DNA of 64,000 nt from Sphingobacterium sp. CZ-UAM. GTDB lineage: Bacteria; Bacteroidota; Bacteroidia; Sphingobacteriales; Sphingobacteriaceae. This document shows positions 18,934 to 27,591 of this stretch, piece after piece. A program made the position numbers and the translations under genes. Each line of letters starts with the position of its first letter. The stretch's first letter is position 1. The notes beneath the pieces are model-generated. The model was not told where the DNA came from. It saw only the letters and a program-made list of their open reading frames with translations, and ran no database searches. Where the stretch lies: the NCBI RefSeq assembly GCF_002000245.1, contig NZ_MTCM01000007.1, forward strand, positions 208,521-272,520, written 5' to 3'.

Positions 18934-18943
18934 ATCCACAGCA

Positions 18944-20704
18944 ATGAAAAAATATTCTATTCCCATTCTTTTCTCTCTGGCGATCGCTTTCCAATCGTGC
19001 AATAATGGCTTTTTAGACCGTTTGCCTACGACAGATTTAAATGATGGCCTTTATTGGAATTCCGAAGATGACCTGAAAGCTTATGCAAATGGAATCTATA
19101 ATATGGCAGGAGATAACGGCAGCTATATGTTTTTCCTGGGCTTTACGAATACTGCCTTTGGCAGTGCCACCCACGCTGTGGTACCAGTGGAGGCCCAAAC
19201 GGACAATCATGGTTCGCGGGCGTCCGAACACGAAGCTTTTATCCGTCGGGCAGCAGGGCAGCAACCCGTGCCGAATGATGCCGGTCAGGGCGGATGGCTG
19301 TGGTCCTTCTTGCGTGTCTGCAATGTGATGCTGGCCAATTATCAGAAAGTACCCGTTGCAGAGTCCATTAAAAATCAATATGCCGGCGAAGCCCTATTCT
19401 TCAGGGCTTGGTTCTATCTGGATAAAGTACAAAACTATGGGGATGTACCTTATGTATCCACACCCCTCAATACAGATTCACCGCAGCTATTCGACAAGCG
19501 GATGCCGCGCAAGCAAGTGATGGATTCTGTGCTCCGTGATATCAATCTCGCCATCGAATACTTACCGACGAGCTGGACAAATGGTGCCGGCCGTGTCACC
19601 AAGTATACCGCATTGGCTTTAAAATCCAGATTGGCACTTTACGAGGGAACCTATCGGAAATACCATGGACTGGGCGATGCCGAAGGTTACCTACGCGAGT
19701 CACTCGATGCATCGGAGAAACTCATGGCCAGCAATGTGTACAAAATCTATACAACCGGGAAGCCAAAATCAGATTACCGCTCGCTCTTTATCAATACCGA
19801 CCTGGCGAGTAATCCTGAGATTATCATGGCACGAAATTATGTCAAAGGTATCTTGACCCACAATATGAGCGGTTATGTGCAGACACAAAATGCCGGTCCT
19901 ACACGTGATTTTATCGATGACTTTCTCTGCATTGAATCCGACGGAACAGCCAAACCCATCGGCCTCAGTAGCTCGTACGACGACTCCAGCATCGAAAATG
20001 TATTTAACAACCGTGATGCACGGCTTGCCCAGATCGTCCTAGACCCAAGGGAAGAGCAAGCGATATTCCGGTCGAATGCGGGCTATCCGAGATTACAAGG
20101 CATGGGCGGAGATATCAGTGCCACAGGGTATCATCTGATCAAGTATTTTGATTATGACCAACGGCAGCTGGCGACCAATTCCGATACCGATGCACCTATT
20201 TTTCGCTACGCCGAAATCCTATTGAACTATGCTGAAGCCAAGGCCGAGCTGGGGGCATTATTGCAGTCCGACCTGGACCGTTCGATCAACCTGCTGCGGG
20301 ATCGGGCCGGTGTTCCCAGATTACAGTTAAACCCGGCGATGGATCCGAAATATGCGGGTGAGGGCATCTCCGCTAATCTGGTAGAGATCCGTCGCGAGCG
20401 CAGGATTGAGCTCTGCTATGAGCAGACACGCTATCAAGATCTGATGCGTTGGAAAAAAGGATCCTATCTGGCCAAAAAAGTATTAGGTATGCGATTTGAG
20501 GACAGTGACCGCAGCAATCCGCGCTATGCTAAAGTATCGAGCAGCGTTAAGACCGTTGAAGTCGCCGGAAAGAAGTATATTGATGTCTATGCCGGTTCGG
20601 ATTTTGTGAACCGCGTATTTGACGAAGATAAGCACTATCTAATGCCACTTCCGATCAATGTATTATCCAAAAACCCGGCATTGGGACAGAACCCGAAATG
20701 GTAA
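18944..20704 (+). CDS. SusD/RagB family nutrient-binding outer-membrane lipoprotein
   Basis: This 586-residue protein has a lipoprotein signal (IPILFSLAIAFQ then SCNNGFLDRLPT), early TPR-like helices (EALFFRAWFYLDKVQNYGDV is the typical SusD segment) and a C-terminal part with YAEILLNYAEAKAELG and RRERRIELCYEQTRYQDLMR, both hallmark SusD segments, ending in LGQNPKW. It caps the SusC channel encoded just upstream and binds the substrate at the cell surface. Co-transcription with SusC is clear from the 10-bp spacing. Confidence 0.95.
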   Translation: MKKYSIPILFSLAIAFQSCNNGFLDRLPTTDLNDGLYWNSEDDLKAYANGIYNMAGDNGSYMFFLGFTNTAFGSATHAVVPVEAQTDNHGSRASEHEAFIRRAAGQQPVPNDAGQGGWLWSFLRVCNVMLANYQKVPVAESIKNQYAGEALFFRAWFYLDKVQNYGDVPYVSTPLNTDSPQLFDKRMPRKQVMDSVLRDINLAIEYLPTSWTNGAGRVTKYTALALKSRLALYEGTYRKYHGLGDAEGYLRESLDASEKLMASNVYKIYTTGKPKSDYRSLFINTDLASNPEIIMARNYVKGILTHNMSGYVQTQNAGPTRDFIDDFLCIESDGTAKPIGLSSSYDDSSIENVFNNRDARLAQIVLDPREEQAIFRSNAGYPRLQGMGGDISATGYHLIKYFDYDQRQLATNSDTDAPIFRYAEILLNYAEAKAELGALLQSDLDRSINLLRDRAGVPRLQLNPAMDPKYAGEGISANLVEIRRERRIELCYEQTRYQDLMRWKKGSYLAKKVLGMRFEDSDRSNPRYAKVSSSVKTVEVAGKKYIDVYAGSDFVNRVFDEDKHYLMPLPINVLSKNPALGQNPKW

Positions 20705-20877
20705 ATCAACAAAAGTAGCATTGCATTGATTACCGGCCTGAGCGTGGGCAGAGATACCGTTACCATCCGGTCCGGTAAACTGAGTGTCTGATATATCGTC
20801 AACGTGACGAACTAATAGCCGGCAGTCGGTCAAAAAAATGGTAGAGGTGACCATCGCGTTCATATAGCGTGTTTAGT

Positions 20878-20909
20878 GAGACTATCAGGCGAGATCGCCT
20901 GGTAGTCTC
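20878..20909 (+). terminator. Rho-independent terminator after SusC/SusD operon
   Basis: GAGACTATCAGGCGA and TCGCCTGGTAGTCTC form a stem with one G-T type mismatch and a tiny loop, followed by AATTTAAA. It is 174 bp after the SusD stop; the sequence between (20705-20877) has no gene. Confidence 0.7.
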
Positions 20910-21043
20910 AATTTAAAGCCAAAGCATATTGGAGAAAGAACTTTCATTTGGCAACCAATAGTAAATTGAAGGTATCAAAACGATTAAGAATGACCGCCTA
21001 AAGTTTTTCAATTCGGACTAATCAAATAAAGCAATTCCAAAAC

Positions 21044-22075
21044 ATGAAAAGAATAACGATAAAAGATATTGCCAAGGCTTTAGGGTACTCCATAGGTACC
21101 GTATCCAAAGCGCTCTCAGATAGTCACGAAATCAGCCCTGTAACGAAGGTTGAGATTCAAAAATTTGCTAATGAACAGGGCTATCAATCCAATCAATATG
21201 CTAAACTATTGCGTAAGGGGCGAACAAATATTATTGGTATGATTGTTCCTTCAATTGGCAATCCATTTTTCTCGCAGATTCTCGAAGGTATTGAAAGAGA
21301 GATGTCAGAAACGACTTACAACCTCATTATTATGCAGAGCGTAGACGACCCCCAGCTTGAATTGAAACATTTAGAAATGTTATCTAAAAAGGGGGCGGAT
21401 GCTGTCGTCATTGCAGCTACAGGAAATAACACCTCGTTAAGATATCTCCAGCGGTTAAAAGATGAGGGCATCCCTATTGTCCTTATTGACCGGACCAATT
21501 ACGATATAAATACGTATAAAATTGGAATAGATAATTTTAAAGTGGTCTACCAGGGTATTTCTCAGTTGATCAATCGGGGCAAAAGAAAAATTCTATTTAT
21601 TTCCAATCTATCGCCAGGAACATCAACGGAGCGCCGGCGCGGCTATATTCAATGTCTGCGAGATTTTGACATCGCTTTTAATTCGAATTATCTACTATCA
21701 ATAGGAACTAATAGAAGAAGAAATGATGTGCTGGATGAATTAAAAAAACACCTCACGCAGCTCGTTAATTCAAATATCCCGCCCGAAGCAATTTTTACCG
21801 CCTCGGATCAGCTTACCTATTTAACGTTAGAGGCTTTACATGCCATCGGAATAGCCGTACCGGATCGCATGGCCCTGATTGGTTTTGCCAATTTCCAATA
21901 CAGCAATATTTTTCAGCCGTCATTGTCAAGCATTGTACAGCCTTCGCGTGAAATCGGATCTCAGGCTTTCACTATTCTCCATAAAATTTTGGAAAATTCG
22001 GATAATGCGATTGCGCCCCCCTATCAAAACATTGAATTACAAGCTTCTATTCTGACACGCAAGTCCTCTGAATAA
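21044..22075 (+). CDS. LacI family transcriptional regulator
   Basis: This 343-residue protein has the LacI helix-turn-helix at residues 3-25 (ITIKDIAKALGYSIGTVSKA), the hinge region (NEQGYQSNQYAKLLRKG) and a periplasmic-binding-protein-like core with NIIGMIVPSIGNPFFSQILE and the later ERRRGYIQCL. It should sense a sugar or sugar derivative. It lies upstream of the protease/fucosidase pair, and two LacI-type palindromes lie right after its stop codon, so it probably controls those two genes. Confidence 0.93.
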   Translation: MKRITIKDIAKALGYSIGTVSKALSDSHEISPVTKVEIQKFANEQGYQSNQYAKLLRKGRTNIIGMIVPSIGNPFFSQILEGIEREMSETTYNLIIMQSVDDPQLELKHLEMLSKKGADAVVIAATGNNTSLRYLQRLKDEGIPIVLIDRTNYDINTYKIGIDNFKVVYQGISQLINRGKRKILFISNLSPGTSTERRRGYIQCLRDFDIAFNSNYLLSIGTNRRRNDVLDELKKHLTQLVNSNIPPEAIFTASDQLTYLTLEALHAIGIAVPDRMALIGFANFQYSNIFQPSLSSIVQPSREIGSQAFTILHKILENSDNAIAPPYQNIELQASILTRKSSE

Positions 22076-22087
22076 AGCACGGCAATT

Positions 22088-22118
22088 AAAACGTTTTCGT
22101 AAGTTACGCAAACGTTTG
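22088..22118. promoter_or_regulatory. Twin LacI-type operators 21 bp apart
   Basis: AAAACGTTTT (22088-22097) and CAAACGTTTG (22109-22118) are perfect CG-centred palindromes whose centres are 21 bp (two helical turns) apart. They match the half-site style of LacI/PurR/CcpA-family operators. They lie 117 bp before the protease start and directly after the LacI gene, so binding by that regulator is the simplest inference. Confidence 0.7.
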
Positions 22119-22234
22119 ACTTAAACGTAAATCACTGTAAATCAAAATATATTTTCTACTATAGATCTGTGTTTTGGTTGACCCTAACTAACCAATACTC
22201 AATTAACAGTTATAGATTATTTATTGTAAAAATT

Positions 22235-23692
22235 ATGAGAAAACAAACAAAAAAATGGATGCAGATCATTCAGGGAATTGCATTGTCTGCCACTGTACTG
22301 TCACTTTTTTTCGCCTGTTCAAAACCATTGCCTGAGCAGAATCCTACAGAAATCCGACGGTCAAAGGCCTCCTCCAACGGCAGCATAGACACATCGCTAA
22401 GCAACCTTAAATTTGTCAGCAATCCGGTCAATCTCAATATCATTATGTTTGTGCCCACAGACAATCCAGCCTTACCGGGCTACCGTCCGAGGCTATCGCA
22501 GCTGTTTGTCCATTTCCAGGACTGGCTACATAATGAAATGGGACGCTATGGCTACAGCAACTACCTGGGTCTGGCAAAAGATTCCTCGGGCCTGGTGAAT
22601 ATTATTGAAATTCCGGCCGCGGGAGCCCAGGCAGACTACCCCTACAGTTCAGCCATATCAGCCGGTAAAATTATAAATGAAATTAATACATACAGAGCTG
22701 CCCATCCAGGGGAGTTTTCATCCAACAATCATTACTTAGTACTGTTACCTGCAAGGACAGACGGCGATAACAGCCAGCCCTTCTATGGCTATGGCAAATA
22801 CTGCTTTGCCGTGGATAATTCGTCCATGTCTGTCAACGGAATTCCAAATCCAAGCTCCAACTACCTTGGCGGCATGTTGCATGAGTTGGGCCATGGGTTA
22901 AACCTGCCCCATAACCGGGCGAAATATGTCAGCGAAGAACCTACATTGGGTACATCTTTGATGGGAAGTGGCAATGTGAGCTTTAGCAAGGGACAGCCTA
23001 CTTTCCTTACGGGCTCCGATGCGGCAATCCTCAGCAGAAATGAAGTTTTTCAATCGGCCGTGGCTACAGCCAGTCCTTACCAGGCACCGAGTTATTCTAT
23101 CCAACCTCAATTTACCATTGACAACAGCCAGCAAAAAATCTTTATCAGCGGAAATTATACATCCAATTTACCGGTGAGCGAGATATTGGTCTATATGGAT
23201 CCGAACGTGAACAACGAAGGTACCGGAGCCAACAAAGATTACAACGCAGTCACCTGGAAATTTGCGCCAGTTTCCTCCGGTAGCATCCAAGGAACCATCG
23301 ATCTCAATGAACTCTATTACAAGGGCAATACACCTTACGAGCTCAAGGTCAAATTATTATTGCAAAATGGATACACGACCTCCAATGTATACGACTTCAA
23401 ATATGTCAACGATCTTATGACGACCAATCAAGATTCGGTATATACCTATTCCAATGCCTCCTATGCCGGTGTCAAAGGCAGCTTTGGTAAAGGGCAGTAT
23501 ACCACATCGGACTTATTGGCAAAAGGTGTGACCGACAATAGCATCTCTTCCATTAAAGTGGGCGCAAATGTTAAAGTCACCTTATACAATGGAAATAATT
23601 TTACCGGCGACAGCCTCGTCGTGACCTCTTCGTCTTCCTATCTCTCGACGTTCAACGATAAAGTATCCTCCATGAAAATACAAAACCGTTAG
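22235..23692 (+). CDS. Secreted metzincin-like zinc metalloprotease lipoprotein with beta/gamma-crystallin domain
   Basis: The protein is 485 residues from ATG 22235; the frame open from 22169 lacks a sensible start. It has a lipoprotein signal ending at Cys28 (VLSLFFACSK). The zinc site HELGHGLNLPH at about 216-226 is the HExxHGxxLxH metzincin pattern with three His ligands. The last 85 residues (YTYSNASYAGVKGSFGKGQY to KVSSMKIQNR) look like a beta/gamma-crystallin domain of two Greek keys, which often binds calcium. It probably digests a surface glycoprotein and is co-transcribed with the fucosidase starting 18 bp later. Confidence 0.87.
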   Translation: MRKQTKKWMQIIQGIALSATVLSLFFACSKPLPEQNPTEIRRSKASSNGSIDTSLSNLKFVSNPVNLNIIMFVPTDNPALPGYRPRLSQLFVHFQDWLHNEMGRYGYSNYLGLAKDSSGLVNIIEIPAAGAQADYPYSSAISAGKIINEINTYRAAHPGEFSSNNHYLVLLPARTDGDNSQPFYGYGKYCFAVDNSSMSVNGIPNPSSNYLGGMLHELGHGLNLPHNRAKYVSEEPTLGTSLMGSGNVSFSKGQPTFLTGSDAAILSRNEVFQSAVATASPYQAPSYSIQPQFTIDNSQQKIFISGNYTSNLPVSEILVYMDPNVNNEGTGANKDYNAVTWKFAPVSSGSIQGTIDLNELYYKGNTPYELKVKLLLQNGYTTSNVYDFKYVNDLMTTNQDSVYTYSNASYAGVKGSFGKGQYTTSDLLAKGVTDNSISSIKVGANVKVTLYNGNNFTGDSLVVTSSSSYLSTFNDKVSSMKIQNR

Positions 23693-23710
23693 CGAGGGCC
23701 AAAAGCTACG

Positions 23711-25111
23711 ATGAATACATTCATTTTTAAATACATAAGAACAATCCTGCTGCTGCTATTTGCTGCGGCGGGATTGAACCTTTCCGGCCAGCCAGCCCCC
23801 TGGTTTACCGAGGGCAAATTTGGGCTCTTTCTGCATTGGGGGCTCTATTCGCAGACTGCAGGCGACTGGAACGGACATCCCACCAAGGGCGGCGAACATT
23901 TTATGCTCTATGAGCGGATCCCGGTCCGGACCTATGCGAAGATCGCCGACCAGTTTAACCCAACCGCCTTTGACGCCGACCGCTGGGTGCAGATGGCCCA
24001 TGATGCCGGCATGAAATATATTGTGATCACCGCCAAGCATCACGATGGCTTTTCGATGTACAATTCGGCCGTCAGTGATTATAATATCGTTAGGAGAACC
24101 CCCTGGGCTCAAGATCCGATGCTTGCCCTCGCGGCAGCCTGCAAGAAATACGGGTTAAAGCTCTGCTTCTATTATTCCCTGGGCCGCGATTGGGCAGACC
24201 CTGATGTACCGACCAATTGGCCCACAAAAGCCGGGCGCAGCAATACCTGGGACTATCCCGACGAAGATGCCAAAGACCTGAACAAATATGTCGAAAACAA
24301 GGTCAAACCGCAGCTTCGTGAACTACTGACACAGTATGGTCCCATCGGTATTATCTGGTTTGATACACCCGAGCTGATTACCAAAAAACAGAGCCAGGAG
24401 ATCCGTGATCTGATCCACGCCATCCAACCCGACTGCATTATCAACAGCCGTATCGGCAATGGTCTCGGCGATTATGCCGTCGTCGAGCAAACGCTGGTCT
24501 CCGCAGCACGCAAAAACTGGGAAGCCTGTATTACCATGAGTGAAAACTGGGGCTACAATAGGCATGATACAAAATGGAAAAGCCCCGAACTGCTGGTGCG
24601 CAACCTGATCGAAGTGGTCAGCAAGGGCGGTAATCTGCTGCTCAATGTCGGCCCCAAGGGCGACGGCAGCTGGCCAGTAGAGAGTCAGGAAAACCTACGC
24701 GCCATAGGCGCCTGGATGAAGGTCAACGGCGAGGCACTATATGGCAGCAGCGTCTGGAGCGGGAATAAAGAAATTGTTACTGCGCAAACGGCAAACAAAG
24801 AATCCGACAAGGAAAAAGCCGGCATGAAGGACGCCGTCAATGATGCAACCCCGAAAGAAATTGTAGCAGACTATCGTTTCACCCAGAAAGGGAACGTTGT
24901 CTACCTCTTTGTACGGAGCCCGTCCACAGCGAGGATCGACATTCCCGAGCTTGCCAAAAACAAACTTGCAATCAGTTCGATCAGCTTACTCGGTAGCACA
25001 TCGAAGGTCAAATGGACACAGGGCAAAGATGCCTTAGCACTGACCTTACCGACAGCCAAAGATTCGGGAATACCGATTTATGTATTTAAAATCCAGTCAA
25101 AGCATAACTAA
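23711..25111 (+). CDS. GH29 alpha-L-fucosidase, exported
   Basis: This 466-residue protein has a signal peptide (ILLLLFAAAGLNLSGQ). GH29 core motifs are FGLFLHWGLYS (about 38-47), TAKHHDGF (about 107-114) and GIIWFDTP, where Asp218 is the expected catalytic nucleophile. It releases L-fucose from glycans by a retaining mechanism. A C-terminal beta-sandwich from about 380 completes the usual size. Together with the upstream protease and the SusCD/ECF locus it suggests use of fucosylated glycoprotein or mucin-like material. Confidence 0.93.
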   Translation: MNTFIFKYIRTILLLLFAAAGLNLSGQPAPWFTEGKFGLFLHWGLYSQTAGDWNGHPTKGGEHFMLYERIPVRTYAKIADQFNPTAFDADRWVQMAHDAGMKYIVITAKHHDGFSMYNSAVSDYNIVRRTPWAQDPMLALAAACKKYGLKLCFYYSLGRDWADPDVPTNWPTKAGRSNTWDYPDEDAKDLNKYVENKVKPQLRELLTQYGPIGIIWFDTPELITKKQSQEIRDLIHAIQPDCIINSRIGNGLGDYAVVEQTLVSAARKNWEACITMSENWGYNRHDTKWKSPELLVRNLIEVVSKGGNLLLNVGPKGDGSWPVESQENLRAIGAWMKVNGEALYGSSVWSGNKEIVTAQTANKESDKEKAGMKDAVNDATPKEIVADYRFTQKGNVVYLFVRSPSTARIDIPELAKNKLAISSISLLGSTSKVKWTQGKDALALTLPTAKDSGIPIYVFKIQSKHN

Positions 25112-25114
25112 TAA

Positions 25115-25146
25115 AAATCCCCGACAATTGAACTTGTCGGGGATTT
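25115..25146 (+). terminator. Rho-independent terminator after fucosidase
   Basis: AAATCCCCGACAA and TTGTCGGGGATTT form a perfect 13-bp stem around TTGAAC, starting just past the stop codon and followed by CTCC. It should end the protease/fucosidase transcript. Confidence 0.85.
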
Positions 25147-25446
25147 CTCCTTAAATGATATGTTGCAGCAAATTTATTACGTCAATCACAATTGAGTATC
25201 ACAGATTTTAATTGATTAAAGCTACTGCCGACAAACCTGCATTCAAATAAAAAATAGAGCAGGCCAAAAAGTTAGACGACCAGACGGTCATTGAGCTATT
25301 GAAAGAATTTGAGCAATAGTATGCAATAGGAACTTTTTCATCAGGAATTCATTTCTAATGGTTGAACAGAAGCTACAACAAATTTGCTTTTCGATAATTA
25401 AAATGAATATCATTTTACCTGATGTCCTTGTATAATATAAAAAGGA
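25147..25446. other. Gap with one short coding-like scrap
   Basis: No gene is present. On the plus strand 25257-25319 reads EQAKKLDDQTVIELLKEFEQ then a stop, which looks like a protein C-terminus without any upstream part. The remainder is AT-rich without clear signal. Confidence 0.4.
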
Positions 25447-25899
25447 TTACAGCATTTTATGACGAAAGCGCCAAATGAGGTATATCACAGCCAAACCCGT
25501 ACTAACTACAATTAGTAAAGTGTCAAACGAAAAAGCCTTCCTATCCTGCGTTACCGCCGAGTCCAAGGAATCTTTTTCCATGGCTTTCTTTTGACGGGTC
25601 TCTAATTTCTCCTCCGCAAGTGTATTGCGGAACTGTTGTACGTACAGTTGTCCTCCATCTGCCCTTAGCCCGCTATCCGGACGAAATGACAACAGGCTAT
25701 CTGTCCAAAAATACCAGTAAGTGGATAGGCTGTCCATCTGCTTTTGATGGAAAAGCAGACGCTGTCCTTCATACTGCCTATATGAATTTTGTGATCTTTG
25801 TTCACGCTGATATTTTTTGCTGTAGATACCGCATTCCCACAGTAGCCAAACAGCGATTAAACAGGCAGTCTGATATAATTTTATCATTTTCATGCGCAT
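25447..25899 (-). CDS. Hypothetical membrane protein with two helices
   Basis: The protein is 150 residues from ATG 25899 (MRMKMIKLYQTACLIAVWLL); an ATG at 25926 adds nine residues with no signal-like quality. A hydrophobic helix lies at residues 9-20 and another near the C-terminus (LLIVVSTGLAVIYLIWRF), with a charged, Gln-rich stretch between them that may form a coiled coil. It lies downstream of the CHAP, holin-like and DUF6266-like genes, all minus strand. This placement and architecture recall phage spanin-like or lysis-accessory proteins, but that is inference only. Confidence 0.5.
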   Translation of the reverse strand: MRMKMIKLYQTACLIAVWLLWECGIYSKKYQREQRSQNSYRQYEGQRLLFHQKQMDSLSTYWYFWTDSLLSFRPDSGLRADGGQLYVQQFRNTLAEEKLETRQKKAMEKDSLDSAVTQDRKAFSFDTLLIVVSTGLAVIYLIWRFRHKML

Positions 25900-25963
25900 A
25901 TAATTTGATAGTATAATTTCAGGCACAAACCATACGTTGTGCCTGAAATATTAGTTTTAAAAA

Positions 25964-26563
25964 TCAATCCACCCAGTTAGCCATGGCGTAGACCGTCGAC
26001 AGGGCTCGCCGGCGCGACTCCACCCGATCGTTACTATTTCCTTCTACCGTAATCAGCATCCCGGGAGCAAATGATTTTATCAGCCCCACATGATGGATCC
26101 GTCCTAGCTTCGCGCTATAGATCGCAAACAGATCAGCTGTTTTGACTGCTCCCAGCGCTATTTCACGCGACTTGTATAACCGCCGCTTTGGAAAAAGTGC
26201 CGGCGACCAGGCCGTTCTGGGCGATGGTAGTCCCGCTTGTCCATAACACCAGCTGACAAATGCCGCGCACCAGGGATAGCCCTTCCCCAGTCCGACATAG
26301 GCAAGATATTCCTTCACCCGTGGCCCACTGTTTTCTCTCCCTTCCTCCCTCACCCCTAGTTCGGCTGTAGCTAGCTGGATAATGCTATTGCGCACTTCCT
26401 TTTTTGATGGCAGATCTATGCCGTCGACTTGTCGGTCTGACCTACGGAATTCGCCGACTCTCGGTTCCATGAACTTACTGCTTAAAACAGCATCTTTAAC
26501 AGCTGTAGAAAAGCAAAGAGAAAAAGAAAGAAGACCGAGAAGTATAGAATAGATTGTTGCCAT
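25964..26563 (-). CDS. CHAP-domain peptidoglycan hydrolase
   Basis: This 199-residue protein has an N-terminal hydrophobic stretch (YSILLGLLSFSLCF), then the CHAP/NlpC-type amidase core: LATAELGVREEG, catalytic Cys in GYPWCAAFVSWCYGQ, catalytic His in RIHHVGLI and the polar residue in ITVEGNSNDR. Such enzymes cut peptide or amide bonds in peptidoglycan. Its 5' end overlaps the upstream membrane-protein gene by 82 bp, arguing for coupled expression. In the setting of DUF6266-like proteins it could be a lysin of a phage-like remnant or a wall-maturation enzyme. Confidence 0.85.
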   Translation of the reverse strand: MATIYSILLGLLSFSLCFSTAVKDAVLSSKFMEPRVGEFRRSDRQVDGIDLPSKKEVRNSIIQLATAELGVREEGRENSGPRVKEYLAYVGLGKGYPWCAAFVSWCYGQAGLPSPRTAWSPALFPKRRLYKSREIALGAVKTADLFAIYSAKLGRIHHVGLIKSFAPGMLITVEGNSNDRVESRRRALSTVYAMANWVD

Positions 26564-26868
26564 GAGTTCAATTGATTAAAATGATAATAAATGTCCTGTC
26601 TATAATATTTGAAGGGTCTCCAGAGATATTCCTGTAACCAGGCGCAGCTGAAGATAAATACCACACCCGCCATCAGACCAAAATACAATAGCGATAAAGT
26701 GCCCAAGTCCAATATTCCGGCAGTGGGATCCAAAAATTGCAAGGTGCTACCCACAAATAAGAATATGACCAGTAATAGTATACTTATTAGACCAAGTATA
26801 TATTTGCGATCTATTTCGATTTTTTGATTCGGACCAAACCAGCCCGCTTCGATTGCTAAAGTTTTCAT
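26482..26868 (-). CDS. Small membrane protein, holin-like architecture
   Basis: This 128-residue protein has three predicted membrane helices (YILGLISILLLVIFLFVG, LLYFGLMAGVVFIFSCAW, SILYFSVFFLFLFAFLQLL), a short N-terminus and a polar linker before the last helix. It is encoded immediately upstream of the CHAP hydrolase and overlaps it. Holins often precede endolysins, and the size and topology fit, but no family motif allows a firm assignment. Confidence 0.55.
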   Translation of the reverse strand: MKTLAIEAGWFGPNQKIEIDRKYILGLISILLLVIFLFVGSTLQFLDPTAGILDLGTLSLLYFGLMAGVVFIFSCAWLQEYLWRPFKYYRQDIYYHFNQLNSWQQSILYFSVFFLFLFAFLQLLKMLF

Positions 26869-26897
26869 GAGAATAAAATTTAAAGTTTGTACCGATA

Positions 26898-27443
26898 TTA
26901 AACTACTCCTACGTATTGGCTCCGTGAATAACAGATGCCATCCCTGTCACATACGAGAATATACAAATGCAGCTGCTGTACTTGCATCAGGTAATCAGGC
27001 AGGGACAAAGAGATGAGTTTTTTGGAGCGATTCACAGTCCGATGGCTACGGACCGCTACCCTACCCTCCACGTGATAGGCGACCAGCTGGATCTCATCAT
27101 CGTGATTCATCTTGGTCAATGTGCCACCGTCAAAACTGACGGATACATTGCTGCCCATCCTTTGCGTTTTGCGAATGTTTATTTCTTTTACGTGCCCATC
27201 TGATAGCAAGATTAAGGCGGGATCAATAAACAAATTGGGAAAGTCCCCCTTTACCGCATACCTGATTGTATGGGCTAGTGCCAGATTGCGCGGGATCAGG
27301 CGTTTTCCTTTCCCCTGTTTGGCGCGGTGTGCAAAGCCCTCCTGTATAATTTTTCCCAGCGGCGATAGGAACTCATTTGCCAGGCAAAACTTGCGCTGCA
27401 TAATGAGACGTCCGACCGAAGTTTTTTGTGTTATATGTTTCAT
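26898..27443 (-). CDS. DUF6266-like protein lacking the usual N-terminus
   Basis: This 181-residue protein is organised like its neighbour at 27592: an early basic helix (FLSPLGKIIQEGFAHRAKQG), a LALAHTIRYAVKGDFPNLFI segment matching the NYALQFNQELAIQGTYPNFS part of that protein, and a strand-rich C-terminal half ending in SRSQYVGVV, compared with SRSSYLGEI. The opening Gly-rich GGFRGKTGAV-type motif of DUF6266 proteins is absent. The function is unknown. It lies 29 bp upstream of the membrane protein gene. Confidence 0.62.
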   Translation of the reverse strand: MKHITQKTSVGRLIMQRKFCLANEFLSPLGKIIQEGFAHRAKQGKGKRLIPRNLALAHTIRYAVKGDFPNLFIDPALILLSDGHVKEINIRKTQRMGSNVSVSFDGGTLTKMNHDDEIQLVAYHVEGRVAVRSHRTVNRSKKLISLSLPDYLMQVQQLHLYILVCDRDGICYSRSQYVGVV

Positions 27444-27591
27444 CTAATTTTTGATTTTGATGATGAAAGAGAGCCAGACTCATCGCCCCGCAGAATTCCT
27501 AAGAGCACCGGAGCCGGTTCCTTCATCTTTAAATTACCATGGATTAAAGGATAGGAATGGGCACAAATGAATGCGCCCATTACCAATCCGC

